Of a stretch of 64,000 bases of DNA, positions 7,374-15,241 are shown piece by piece. The DNA comes from Collinsella ihumii. GTDB lineage: Bacteria; Actinomycetota; Coriobacteriia; Coriobacteriales; Coriobacteriaceae. Location: NCBI RefSeq assembly GCF_900046475.1, contig NZ_FCOU01000001.1, positions 80,811-144,810 of the forward strand, read 5' to 3'. The stretch's first letter is position 1, and every line of letters begins with the position of its first letter. A model generated the notes under the pieces. The model ran no database searches. It was not told where the DNA came from and worked only from the letters and a program-made list of their open reading frames with translations. A program made the position numbers and the translations under genes.

Positions 7374-9509
7374 CTATCGAGATGCGGCCGACGGCAGCGC
7401 GCGACGGCCGGGCTCCGCGCCGTACGCGCGCGCATTGCGCGCCGCGAGCAGCACCGTGCTGCCGTTGTGCACCAGCGAGCTCGCCTGCGGGGTGACGATC
7501 CCCGTGACGCCGCCCGCCAAAAGCAGCGAATTCAAACCGATGACCTCGGCGAACGACGCGTCCATGCGAGCCGCGAGGCCCATGGAGAGCCTGCGCAGGC
7601 GCACGAGCGCATCCAGGTCGCCATCGGTGAGCGTGATATCGGCGACCTCTTTGGCGATCGCGGTCCCCGACCCCATGGCGACGCCGACATGGGCAGCGGA
7701 GAGCGCCGGCGAGTCGTTCACGCCGTCGCCCACCATCACCACGCGGCGACCCTCCAGGCGCAGCTGCTCGACGATGCCGTGCTTGTCTTCCGGCAGCAGG
7801 TCGCTTCGCCACTCGTCGATACCCGCCTCCGCGGCGATGCGCGACGCGGCGCGGGCGTTGTCGCCGGTGAGCATCACGATGCGCGTGAAGCCGAGCTCGC
7901 GCAGCTCGCGTATCGCGCGCGCCGTGCCGGGCTTGCACGGATCCTGGATGCCCACGACGCCCTTGAGCTCGCCGTCGACCGCGAGATAGAGCACGGACAG
8001 GCCGCCGAGCTCGGCGGCGATCTTCCCGCGCGCCTCGTCGGGGATGCGGACGCCCTCGTCCTCCACCACGAAATGCTCCGAGCCGATCACCGCGCGCTTG
8101 CCGTCGAGCGAGCTCGCGATGCCGTGCGCGACCAGGTACTCGACCGCCGCATGGCGCTCGCGATGCTCAAGCCCCTCCGCCGCCGCGGCGCGTACCACGG
8201 CGCGCGCCACCGGATGCGGAAAGTGCTCCTCCAGGCACGCCGCGAAGCGGAGCACCTGCGTCCTCGTCCATCCGTCAAGCGGAATGACGGCGCACACCCG
8301 GGGCGCCGCCTCGGTCAGCGTGCCGGTCTTGTCGAACACGATGGTGTCCGCCTCCGCCATGGCCTCGAAGTGCCTGGAGCCCTTGACCGTGAAGCCCTCG
8401 CGCGCCGCCTGGCTCATGGCCGAAAGGACCGCGATGGCGCCGGTGAGCTTCAAGGCGCACGAGTAGTCGACCATGAGCGCCGCGCTCGTGCGGGTGAGGT
8501 TGCGCGTCGTCAGGGCGACGATGCCCGCAAGCAGGAAGTTCCACGGCACGATTCGATCGGCGAGCCGCTCGCGGCGCGCCAGGCCCTCCGCCTTGTAGGC
8601 CTCCGCCTGCTCGACCAGGTTCACGATCGAGCGCAGCTTGGTGTCGCTCGCACCGGCCTTGACGCGCACGTACGCCTCGCCGTCCTCCACGGCGGTGCCG
8701 GCGAACACGTCGTCGCCCACGGTGCGCTCCACCGCGAGCGGCTCGCCGGTCAGCGACGACTGGTTCACCATGGCGGTCCCCTGCTCGACCGTGCCGTCGA
8801 CCGGAACGGGCATGCCGGTGCGCACGACGATGAGATCGCCGGCGACAAGCGAGTCCGCAGGGACGCGGCGCTCCTCCGCTCCGCGCAGGGCCGGATCTCC
8901 GCAGGGCACGAGCTGCGCGTAATCGGGCACGTCGAGCAACGTGTAGATCAGCTGGTTTTGCGACGTGGCGCGCGTGTAGTCCTCGAGCAGCTCGCCCAAG
9001 TTGAGCAGCAGCATGGTGCTGGCGGCCGTCTTGAAATCGCGTTGCAGAAGCGAGATGCCGATGGCGGCCGCGTCGAGCACCGGCACGTCCAGGCGCGCAC
9101 GGGCCAGCGAGCGCGCCGCGGCGCGGGCAAACCCCCGAAAGCCCCACAGGGTGCACAGGGCGCGCACCGGCGCGGGGAGGAACCAGCGTCGGGCGACATG
9201 GCCGCCCACGAGCGTCGCCACGTCCATCAGCAGGCCGTGGGTTTTCGGTGCCAGCGCGATCTCGCACGACCCCCGCGCCGCGTCGATCGCCTCGGCATCG
9301 ACCGCGCGCAGCGCCGCCAGGGCTCCCTCGCGCTCGCCAGCGGCATAGCGCACGGCCACCGACCCGATGCGCGGGTAGATCGACACCGCGGCGATAGCGG
9401 GAGCGGAGAGCAGCACGCGCCTCAGCGCGTCCAGATCCGCGTCGGGCACCCTTCCGGCAAGCTTCACGCGCATGCGCCCGGGAACTTCATGCTCGATCGT
9501 TATCTGCAT
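7374..9509 (-). CDS. P1B-type metal-transporting ATPase with atypical SCALKL metal motif
   Basis: Membrane ATPase of 711 residues that exports a metal ion using ATP. The start is the ATG preceded by AAGGGGAG. It has an N-terminal HMA-like region, the actuator TGEP (about 254-257), the phosphorylation site DKTGT (aspartate near 393), the P1B marker HP (in EEHFPHPVAR) and GDGVND. In place of the usual CPC metal motif it has SCALKL (about 350-355). That variant occurs in a clade with small DUF6110 partners, and here such a partner lies upstream. The MntR-like boxes ahead of the operon point towards manganese, but metal specificity is not settled. Confidence 0.9.
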   Translation of the reverse strand: MQITIEHEVPGRMRVKLAGRVPDADLDALRRVLLSAPAIAAVSIYPRIGSVAVRYAAGEREGALAALRAVDAEAIDAARGSCEIALAPKTHGLLMDVATLVGGHVARRWFLPAPVRALCTLWGFRGFARAAARSLARARLDVPVLDAAAIGISLLQRDFKTAASTMLLLNLGELLEDYTRATSQNQLIYTLLDVPDYAQLVPCGDPALRGAEERRVPADSLVAGDLIVVRTGMPVPVDGTVEQGTAMVNQSSLTGEPLAVERTVGDDVFAGTAVEDGEAYVRVKAGASDTKLRSIVNLVEQAEAYKAEGLARRERLADRIVPWNFLLAGIVALTTRNLTRTSAALMVDYSCALKLTGAIAVLSAMSQAAREGFTVKGSRHFEAMAEADTIVFDKTGTLTEAAPRVCAVIPLDGWTRTQVLRFAACLEEHFPHPVARAVVRAAAAEGLEHRERHAAVEYLVAHGIASSLDGKRAVIGSEHFVVEDEGVRIPDEARGKIAAELGGLSVLYLAVDGELKGVVGIQDPCKPGTARAIRELRELGFTRIVMLTGDNARAASRIAAEAGIDEWRSDLLPEDKHGIVEQLRLEGRRVVMVGDGVNDSPALSAAHVGVAMGSGTAIAKEVADITLTDGDLDALVRLRRLSMGLAARMDASFAEVIGLNSLLLAGGVTGIVTPQASSLVHNGSTVLLAARNARAYGAEPGRRALPSAASR

Positions 9510-9534
9510 GATTGCACGTCTCCCCTTCATGAAC

Positions 9535-9571
9535 GGCGGCTGCGGTGGGGACGGGTCCCTCCGCAGCCGCC
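9535..9571 (-). repeat. intercistronic hairpin between DUF6110 gene and metal ATPase
   Basis: Perfect 11-bp arms GGCGGCTGCGG and CCGCAGCCGCC around a 15-bp loop, without a following U-run. It probably sets the ratio of the two products or protects mRNA ends rather than terminating transcription. Confidence 0.6.
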
Positions 9572-9595
9572 TTCCAGCTGTCCGGATTCGAGGCG

Positions 9596-9907
9596 CTACT
9601 CGGCCTTCTGCTCGACGGGCTTATCCGCCACGGCCTGCTCGTCGGCGTAGCACCCGCAGCAGCAGGCATCGTCCGCAGCCATCTCGGAGTTGAGGTACTC
9701 GGCCTCCGCCACGATGTCATCGACCTCGGCCTTGGCCTGCTCGACGATGTCCTCGTAGCCCGCCTTGACGCGCATGCCCGCGGCGACGCCCTGAACGGCG
9801 AGGCGCTTGGCGGCGTCACTCGTGACGGCCTTGATGCCCACGGCGCCCAGCAGAGCGCCGATGCCGACGAGTGCCGCATGCGTTTTGGAAATGCTGAAGA
9901 TAGACAT
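9596..9907 (-). CDS. DUF6110-like small membrane-anchored protein with Cys cluster
   Basis: Protein of 103 residues. It has one hydrophobic N-terminal segment (AALVGIGALLGAVGIKAV), a charged, probably helical middle and a cysteine-rich stretch DACCCGCY near residues 80-87. The ATG start has AAGGG upstream. It is cotranscribed with the P-type ATPase, as DUF6110 proteins usually are. The cysteines suggest metal binding, perhaps handing the ion to the ATPase or sensing it. The role is inferred from context and composition only. Confidence 0.75.
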   Translation of the reverse strand: MSIFSISKTHAALVGIGALLGAVGIKAVTSDAAKRLAVQGVAAGMRVKAGYEDIVEQAKAEVDDIVAEAEYLNSEMAADDACCCGCYADEQAVADKPVEQKAE

Positions 9908-9953
9908 GAGATGACCCTTCCGTGTCGCGAATGATGCCGATAGTCGTTTTTTC

Positions 9954-9981
9954 AACATAGTTCGCGTGCACGGTATGCCAA
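9954..9981 (-). promoter_or_regulatory. promoter of the metal ATPase operon
   Basis: Minus strand: -35 TTGGCA (9981-9976), 16-bp spacer, -10 TATGTT (9959-9954), leaving a leader of about 40 nt. The -35 overlaps the first MntR-like box. Confidence 0.6.
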
Positions 9982-9990
9982 AGGAAACTT
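9974..9990. promoter_or_regulatory. MntR-like operator half, site 1
   Basis: TATGCCAAAGGAAACTT resembles the Bacillus MntR box (TTTGCCTTAAGGAAACT as I recall it) apart from one missing base and a few changes. It overlaps the -35 of the ATPase operon. Confidence 0.4.
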
Positions 9991-10010
9991 TTTGCCACAA
10001 CACGATAGAC

Positions 10011-10032
10011 ATAGTTTCCCTTGTGAAACTAT
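10011..10032. promoter_or_regulatory. MntR-like palindromic operator, site 2
   Basis: Perfect 8-bp arms ATAGTTTC (10011-10018) and GAAACTAT (10025-10032) with a 6-bp spacer. On the minus strand it reads TTTCACAAGGGAAACT, again close to MntR boxes. It lies between the ATPase operon and a divergent small gene. Confidence 0.5.
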
Positions 10033-10102
10033 TGAGAATCTGAGGGGAGGGCCCAGGCTGCCTACAATCCTTTTGAAGGGAAACCCGCACGAAAGGATCG
10101 CC

Positions 10103-10183
10103 ATGAAACAGCATCGGTTTTGGGCGTACGCGATGATCGTGTGCGCGCTCATGTGCGTCTACACGGGCAAGAAGCACATATAG
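10103..10183 (+). CDS. 26-residue single-segment membrane peptide
   Basis: Short gene of 27 codons with a good ribosome site (GAAAGGATCGCC) before ATG. The peptide starts MKQHRFWAY, has a hydrophobic centre (AMIVCALMCV) and ends with a basic tail YTGKKHI, the pattern of one transmembrane helix. It diverges from the metal ATPase operon and shares the region with the two MntR-like boxes. It resembles other uncharacterised one-helix peptides; function is unknown. Size, ribosome site and context make it likely to be real, though expression is unproven. Confidence 0.6.
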   Translation: MKQHRFWAYAMIVCALMCVYTGKKHI

Positions 10184-10282
10184 GGAAGGCCGGAGCCCCT
10201 CCTGAAAAGGCAGCGCACGCCAACGGGTTGATCGGCAGCTGGCCGGAGGTGATGACCAGCCCGTTCTCGGTCACGGCGCCCT

Positions 10283-10347
10283 GGTTTTTCAGGGACAGTC
10301 CCCCGAATTTCACTCAGTGAAATTCGGGGGACTGTCCCTGAAAAACC
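10283..10347. repeat. 65-bp perfect palindrome (GGGACAGTCCCCC type)
   Basis: Arms 10283-10314 and 10316-10347 are 32-bp perfect inverse copies around one central base. Arms contain CAGGGACAGTCCCCC and AATTTCACT. It lies 16 bp from the treA stop and may also act as its terminator, since the outer arm gives a U-run. Confidence 0.95.
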
Positions 10348-10362
10348 GCTAAAAGACCGCTT

Positions 10363-12063
10363 CTATGACAGGAACACGGCCGCCTCGTAGGGGCGCAGCT
10401 CGAGCGCGCCGTCGGCACCCGGCACGGGCGCATCGTCGTAGCTGCCGAGCAGGTACCGCGCACCGTCGACATCAAGTCCCGTCGCGCGCGACGGCTCGGA
10501 ATCGAACGAGCACACCGTCACCAGGCGCGCGTCGCCAAGCGTGCGCTCGAAGGCGATGACCTTGGGCGCCTGGGTGCCGGCATCCAGGAAGCGAACGGCG
10601 CCCTCGGCAAGCACGGGCAGCTCGTGGCGCAGCCGCACGAGCTCGCGGTAGAACTCGAACAGGGAGCCGGCGACGCCGACCTCGGCCTCGGCGTTGACGA
10701 ACACGTGGTTTTCCGGCACCGCGAGCCAGGGGGTTCCCGTCGTGAAGCCCGCGTGCGGCCCCGAGGTCCACTGCATGGGCGTGCGGCCGTTGTCGCGCGA
10801 GCGCTCGTTCACGACGTGCAACGCCTCCTCGGCCGTGGCGCCGCCCTCCATCAGGATGCGGTAGTTGTTCGTGCTCTCCACGTCCGCGAAGCAGTCGATC
10901 GAAGGATACCCCGCGTTGGTCATGCCCAGCTCGTCGCCCTGGAAGATATAGGGCGTCCCCTGCAGGGTGAACGAGCAGGTCGCGAGCATGCGGCCGACGC
11001 GCTCCCAGCTGCCGCCGCGCTCGCCGGCACCCTCGCGGCCACCGAAGCGCGTGATCGCGCGCGGCTGGTCGTGGTTGTCCCAGAACAGCGCGTTCCAGCC
11101 GCCGCCCGCCTGCATGCCCTCCTGCCACGAGCGCAGGATCTCGCGCAGCCGCGCGATGTCGGGCTCCATGAGCTTCCACTTGTCGCCGTCGGCGTAGTCC
11201 ACCTTCAGATGATGGAAGCTGAACGTCTGGGTGAGCTCGTGGCGCTCGGGCGTGGTGTAGAGGATACAGTTCTCGAGCGTGGTCGCGGCCATCTCGCCCA
11301 CCGTGAGCATGCCGTCGATACCGGACGCGGCCACGAGTTCACGCAGGTACTCGTGGACGTGCGGGCCGTCGGCCACGAGGCTGCGGCACGAACCGTCCGG
11401 CGTGTCCTCAAAGACCTCGGGCTTGGAGATGAGGCTCACCACGTCGAAGCGGAACCCGTCCACCCCGCGCTCGCGCCAGAAGCGCACCACGTCGGCGCAT
11501 GCGGCGCGCACCTCGGGGTTCGTCCAGTCGAGGTCCGGCTGGCTCACGTCGTGCATATGCAGGTACCACTTCCCCAGGCGCGGCTCCCACTCCCATGCGC
11601 TGCCGCCGAAAGCGCACTGCCAGTTGGTCGGTGGCTCGCCCGGATCTCCCGCGCCGGTGCTGCCGCGCCCGTCGCGCAGGATGTAGTAGCGCCGGTAGCG
11701 CTCATCGCCCGCGAGCGCGCGCTGGAACCAGGCGTGCTTGCTCGAGGTGTGGCAGAGCACCATGTCGAGCATGACGCCGAGGTCGCGCGCATGCGCCTCG
11801 CGCACGAGCTCGTCGAAGTCGTCCATCGTGCCGTACACCGGATCGATTGCGCAGTAGTCCGAGATGTCGTAGCCGCCGTCAGCCTGGGGTGACGGGAAGA
11901 ACGGCGTAATCCACAGGTAGTCGACGCCCAGATGCGCCAGGTAGTCGAGCTTGGAGGTGATGCCCGGCAGGTCGCCGATGCCGTCGCCGTCGCTGTCGCA
12001 GAAGCTCTTGATATAGATCTGGTAGACGACGCTTCGCTTGAAATCCTTCTCGATTGCAGCCAT
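10363..12063 (-). CDS. treA: alpha,alpha-phosphotrehalase (GH13)
   Basis: Cytoplasmic hydrolase of 566 residues that splits trehalose-6-phosphate into glucose and glucose-6-phosphate. The ATG start has AAAGGGG upstream; an in-frame upstream extension has no ribosome site. GH13 landmarks are DMVLCHTS (region I), GFRFDVVS with nucleophile D207, VGEMA with the acid E257, and NHDQPR with D332. Length and sequence fit TreA/TreC oligo-1,6-glucosidase-type enzymes. The neighbouring trehalose PTS gene and TreR-like operators fix the assignment. It lies 124 bp after treB, with a 9-bp hairpin in the gap. Confidence 0.92.
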   Translation of the reverse strand: MAAIEKDFKRSVVYQIYIKSFCDSDGDGIGDLPGITSKLDYLAHLGVDYLWITPFFPSPQADGGYDISDYCAIDPVYGTMDDFDELVREAHARDLGVMLDMVLCHTSSKHAWFQRALAGDERYRRYYILRDGRGSTGAGDPGEPPTNWQCAFGGSAWEWEPRLGKWYLHMHDVSQPDLDWTNPEVRAACADVVRFWRERGVDGFRFDVVSLISKPEVFEDTPDGSCRSLVADGPHVHEYLRELVAASGIDGMLTVGEMAATTLENCILYTTPERHELTQTFSFHHLKVDYADGDKWKLMEPDIARLREILRSWQEGMQAGGGWNALFWDNHDQPRAITRFGGREGAGERGGSWERVGRMLATCSFTLQGTPYIFQGDELGMTNAGYPSIDCFADVESTNNYRILMEGGATAEEALHVVNERSRDNGRTPMQWTSGPHAGFTTGTPWLAVPENHVFVNAEAEVGVAGSLFEFYRELVRLRHELPVLAEGAVRFLDAGTQAPKVIAFERTLGDARLVTVCSFDSEPSRATGLDVDGARYLLGSYDDAPVPGADGALELRPYEAAVFLS

Positions 12064-12187
12064 GCTGCAAGCCCCTTTCCGATGGTTTCGATGGTCTTGC
12101 CGAATGTGCCGCAGCACCACTCGGCGCCCCTTGTGACCTCCGGGTCCGCCGAGCAATCGCCCGGTGGACCCGAAGCATGCGCTGCAA

Positions 12188-14188
12188 TCAGCCGCGATAC
12201 GTGATGACAGGAGTCTGTCCCTCCGCAGCGTCCATGCCGCTCGCGAACTCGAAATCGGTCGCGTCGGCCGTGGAGGCCACGATGAAGGCCGTGGTCGCCG
12301 GGTGGCCCGCCGCGGCGATCTTTTCGGTGTCGAACGTGAGCAGCTTGGTGCCGGCCTTGACCTTGTCGCCCTGGTTCACAAAGCACGCGAAGCCGTCGCC
12401 GCCCATGTCCACGGTGTCGATGCCCACGTGGATGAGCAGCTCGACGCCGTTGTCCAGCGTGAGGCCCACGGCGTGGTTGGATGCGGGCATGGTCACGGTC
12501 ACGGTGCAGTCGGCGGGAGCCACCACGGTGTCGCCGGAGGGCTCGATGCACACGCCGTCGCCCATGACCTTGCTGGCGAACATCGGGTCGGGCATCTCGG
12601 TGATGGGCATGACGCGGCCGGCAAGCGGGGCGAGCAGGGCCTGCTCGCAAGGCTCAGCGCTGGCTGCAGGGGCCGAAGCGGAAGCGGGCTCGGCGTCGGT
12701 TGCGGACTCGGCGGCGGCCTCGATCTTGGCGATGCCGCGGTCGGCGCCGGACAGCTGGCGCTTGCCCACGATCAGGGTGAGCACGAAGGGCACCACGATG
12801 GCGATAAGCATGCACAGCGCGAAGATGCCCCAGTAGTTGAACATGATGGACAGGATGCCCGGAAGACCGCCCACGCCGATGGAGAGGGCCTTCACTCCGA
12901 AGCCCGTGCAGACCATGGCGGCGCAGGCCGAACCGATCATTCCGCAGACGAGCGGGAACTTGTACTTGAGGTTCACGCCGAACAGCGCGGGCTCGGTGAC
13001 GCCCAGGTAGCAGGAGATGCACGCGGGGATGTTCACCTGCTGGGCGCGCTCGTTGCGCTTCTGGAGCACGATCATGGCGAGCACGGCGGAACCCTGGGCG
13101 ATGTTGGACAGCGCGATCATGGGCCACAGCGTGGTGTACTCGTAGATGCTCACCATCTGGGAGTCGATGGCGTTGGTCATGTGGTGCAGGCCCGTCATAA
13201 CGAGCGGAGCGTAGAGCAGGCCGAACAGGGCAGCGAACAGCACGCGCACGTCGGAGGCGAGACCCCAGCTCACGGCGTTGGCGATGGCATCGCCGATAGC
13301 CCAGCCGATGGGGCCCACGACCAGATGGGCGATGAACACCGCAGGCACGAGCGACATGAAGGGAACCACGATCATGCGCACCACGTCGGGCGTGACCTTG
13401 GTGAAGAACTTCTCGAGCCCCACCAGCACGAAGGCGGCCATGAGCGAGGCGATGACCTGGCCCTGGTAGCCGGTGCCCACAAAGGAATAGAACCCGAAGT
13501 CATAGGTGTGGGCGGCGATATCCTCCGCCGACGCGCCCGCCACCGAGAAGCCGTTCAGCAGCTGCGGCGAGACGAGCGTCAGGCCCAAGATGATGCCCAG
13601 AATGGGCGTGGTGCCCATCTTGCGCGTGACCGACCAGCAGATACCGACCGGCAGCATGTGGAACACGGCCTCGCCGATGACCCACAGGAAGCTGTACATG
13701 CCGTTCCAGAAGACCCACATGTCGGCGATGGACTTCGTGCCGTGCTCCAGATCGAAGGCGCCGGCGTCGTTGAAGAAGTTGACCTCGCCGATGATGTTGC
13801 GGAAGCCCAGAATCAGACCGCCACAGATGAGCGCGGGGATGAGCGGGGCGAAGATCTCTCCGAGCACGCCCATGGCGCGCTGAAGCGGATTCTGGTTCGC
13901 TCCCGCCGCGGCCTTGGCGGCCTCCTTCGACACGCCCTCGATGCCGGAGACCTTCGTGAACTCCTGATAGAAGTCTGCCACGTCGTTGCCGATGATGACC
14001 TGGAACTGTCCGGCCTGCGTGAACGTGCCCTTGGCGGCGGGCAGCTCCTCGATTGCCGCCACGTCCGCCTTGCCCTCGTCGACCAGCACGAAGCGCATGC
14101 GCGTCATGCAGTGGGTGACGGCAGAGATGTTCTCCTTCCCGCCCACGAGGTCGAGGAGCTTTGCGGCATCCTCTGTGTACTTTGCCAT
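12188..14188 (-). CDS. treB: trehalose PTS permease, IIBCA fusion
   Basis: Membrane transporter of 666 residues that imports trehalose as trehalose-6-phosphate. The N-terminal IIB domain has the active cysteine C27 in the VTHCMTRMRF motif. The middle IIC domain has about ten hydrophobic segments. The C-terminal IIA domain carries VELLIHVGIDTV with the phosphohistidine. Many treB products lack IIA, so this one is self-sufficient apart from EI and HPr. Start ATG has GAAAGGGG upstream. A TreR-type operator lies only 22 bp before the start, so repression would block initiation. Confidence 0.93.
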   Translation of the reverse strand: MAKYTEDAAKLLDLVGGKENISAVTHCMTRMRFVLVDEGKADVAAIEELPAAKGTFTQAGQFQVIIGNDVADFYQEFTKVSGIEGVSKEAAKAAAGANQNPLQRAMGVLGEIFAPLIPALICGGLILGFRNIIGEVNFFNDAGAFDLEHGTKSIADMWVFWNGMYSFLWVIGEAVFHMLPVGICWSVTRKMGTTPILGIILGLTLVSPQLLNGFSVAGASAEDIAAHTYDFGFYSFVGTGYQGQVIASLMAAFVLVGLEKFFTKVTPDVVRMIVVPFMSLVPAVFIAHLVVGPIGWAIGDAIANAVSWGLASDVRVLFAALFGLLYAPLVMTGLHHMTNAIDSQMVSIYEYTTLWPMIALSNIAQGSAVLAMIVLQKRNERAQQVNIPACISCYLGVTEPALFGVNLKYKFPLVCGMIGSACAAMVCTGFGVKALSIGVGGLPGILSIMFNYWGIFALCMLIAIVVPFVLTLIVGKRQLSGADRGIAKIEAAAESATDAEPASASAPAASAEPCEQALLAPLAGRVMPITEMPDPMFASKVMGDGVCIEPSGDTVVAPADCTVTVTMPASNHAVGLTLDNGVELLIHVGIDTVDMGGDGFACFVNQGDKVKAGTKLLTFDTEKIAAAGHPATTAFIVASTADATDFEFASGMDAAEGQTPVITYRG

Positions 14189-14209
14189 GCGGTAACCCCT
14201 TTCGCAGAT

Positions 14210-14227
14210 AACTTATTTGAATAAGTT
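14210..14227. promoter_or_regulatory. TreR operator 1
   Basis: Perfect 18-bp palindrome AACTTATTTGAATAAGTT, 22 bp upstream of the treB start. Confidence 0.85.
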
Positions 14228-14257
14228 GCTGACGCAAGTGTACGCCCCTCGGATCAA

Positions 14258-14275
14258 AACTTATTTGAATAAGTT
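14258..14275. promoter_or_regulatory. TreR operator 2
   Basis: Identical to operator 1 (AACTTATTTGAATAAGTT), 48 bp centre to centre. The spacing suits cooperative binding between treB and treR. Confidence 0.85.
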
Positions 14276-14384
14276 TGGCTTGCCATAAACGGTCGGTTTT
14301 TACCCGCAAACGGTTCATTGAGCAGCGAAGATGTGGCCGATTAGGCCGCTTTGGACGCCTCGGTGCCTTCCGCTTGCGCGCGCT

Positions 14385-14402
14385 CACTTATCTGAATAAG
14401 CT
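14385..14402. promoter_or_regulatory. TreR operator 3 (variant)
   Basis: CACTTATCTGAATAAGCT, three changes from operators 1 and 2, 47 bp before the treR start. Probably autoregulatory. Confidence 0.7.
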
Positions 14403-14448
14403 GTGGGTATCCGACAACCGACGATGCGATTCTCTTGGCGGTGGATCT

Positions 14449-15171
14449 GTGAAAGCCCGATACGACGCTATCTTTCGCGACCTGCGCGACACCATCGAGG
14501 ACGGGACCTACCCGTTCCAGTCCTTCCTCCCCTCGGAGGCGGAGCTGACCCGGTACTACACCTGCTCGCACAACACGCTTCGGCGCGCGCTCGGGCTCTT
14601 GCGCGAACAGGGCTACGTGCAGCCGGTGCACGGCAAGGGCGTGCGCGTGGTCTTCCAGAAAACGGAGCGCGAGACCTTCTCCGTCGGGCAGATCGAGTCG
14701 TTCCGCGAGGCGGGCCGGCGCTCGCATTTTCGAGCCGAGACCCGCGTGGTGGATATCCACCATCTCACCGCCACCGAGCAGATCGCCACCGCCTACGGCT
14801 TCGAGGAGGGGGTCGACCTGACCTACGTCGAGCGCGTGCGCGTCATACACGACGAGGCCCTCATCCGCGACTGCAGCCTGTTTCTCACCGAAGTCGTCCC
14901 CGACATCACCGAGGACATCGCGCGTTCGTCTATATATGAGTACATGGAGCACACGCTGGGCATCACGATCGCCATGAGCAAGCGCACCATCACCGGCGAG
15001 CGCGCCAACGAGCGTGACCGCGCGCTGCTCGACCTCGACGGCGTCGACTACCTGGCCGTCGTGGACAACCGCACCTTCGACGCGCAGGGCATCCTCATCG
15101 AGTGCACGCAGTCGCGCCACCGTCTGGACCATTTCCGCTTCCGCGATACAGCCGTGCGCCAGAAGGTGTGA
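14449..15171 (+). CDS. treR: trehalose operon repressor, GntR/UTRA family
   Basis: Transcriptional regulator of 240 residues. It has an N-terminal winged helix (residues 1-70, including FLPSEAELTRYY and NTLRRALGLLREQGY) and a C-terminal UTRA effector domain likely to bind trehalose-6-phosphate. The start chosen is a GTG with GGTGGA upstream, giving VKARYDAIFRDLRD, where the GntR domain begins. Upstream in-frame codons run through an operator and look non-coding. It is divergent from treB, with three matching operators in between. Confidence 0.88.
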   Translation: MKARYDAIFRDLRDTIEDGTYPFQSFLPSEAELTRYYTCSHNTLRRALGLLREQGYVQPVHGKGVRVVFQKTERETFSVGQIESFREAGRRSHFRAETRVVDIHHLTATEQIATAYGFEEGVDLTYVERVRVIHDEALIRDCSLFLTEVVPDITEDIARSSIYEYMEHTLGITIAMSKRTITGERANERDRALLDLDGVDYLAVVDNRTFDAQGILIECTQSRHRLDHFRFRDTAVRQKV

Positions 15172-15181
15172 TGAGACGGGG

Positions 15182-15216
15182 GCCGCTTGCCCCCGGCAGC
15201 CGAGGGGGCAAGCGGC
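15182..15216. terminator. bidirectional terminator between treR and ABC exporter
   Basis: Perfect 13-bp arms GCCGCTTGCCCCC and GGGGGCAAGCGGC with a 9-base loop, between convergent genes. An A-run (CCCAAAAAATCC) on the plus strand gives Us to minus-strand transcripts entering the stem. Confidence 0.7.
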
Positions 15217-15241
15217 ACCGCCCAAAAAATCCAATTGTGCG

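Noticed and set aside
9508..9530. Upstream ATG for the metal ATPase
   Set aside because: That ATG overlaps the AAGGGGAG ribosome site that serves the ATG seven codons later.
7119..9650. Very long open frame on the plus strand opposite the metal ATPase
   Set aside because: It is antisense to a gene with all P-type ATPase motifs. Its sequence is low-complexity Arg/His/Ala, typical of shadow frames in high-GC DNA.
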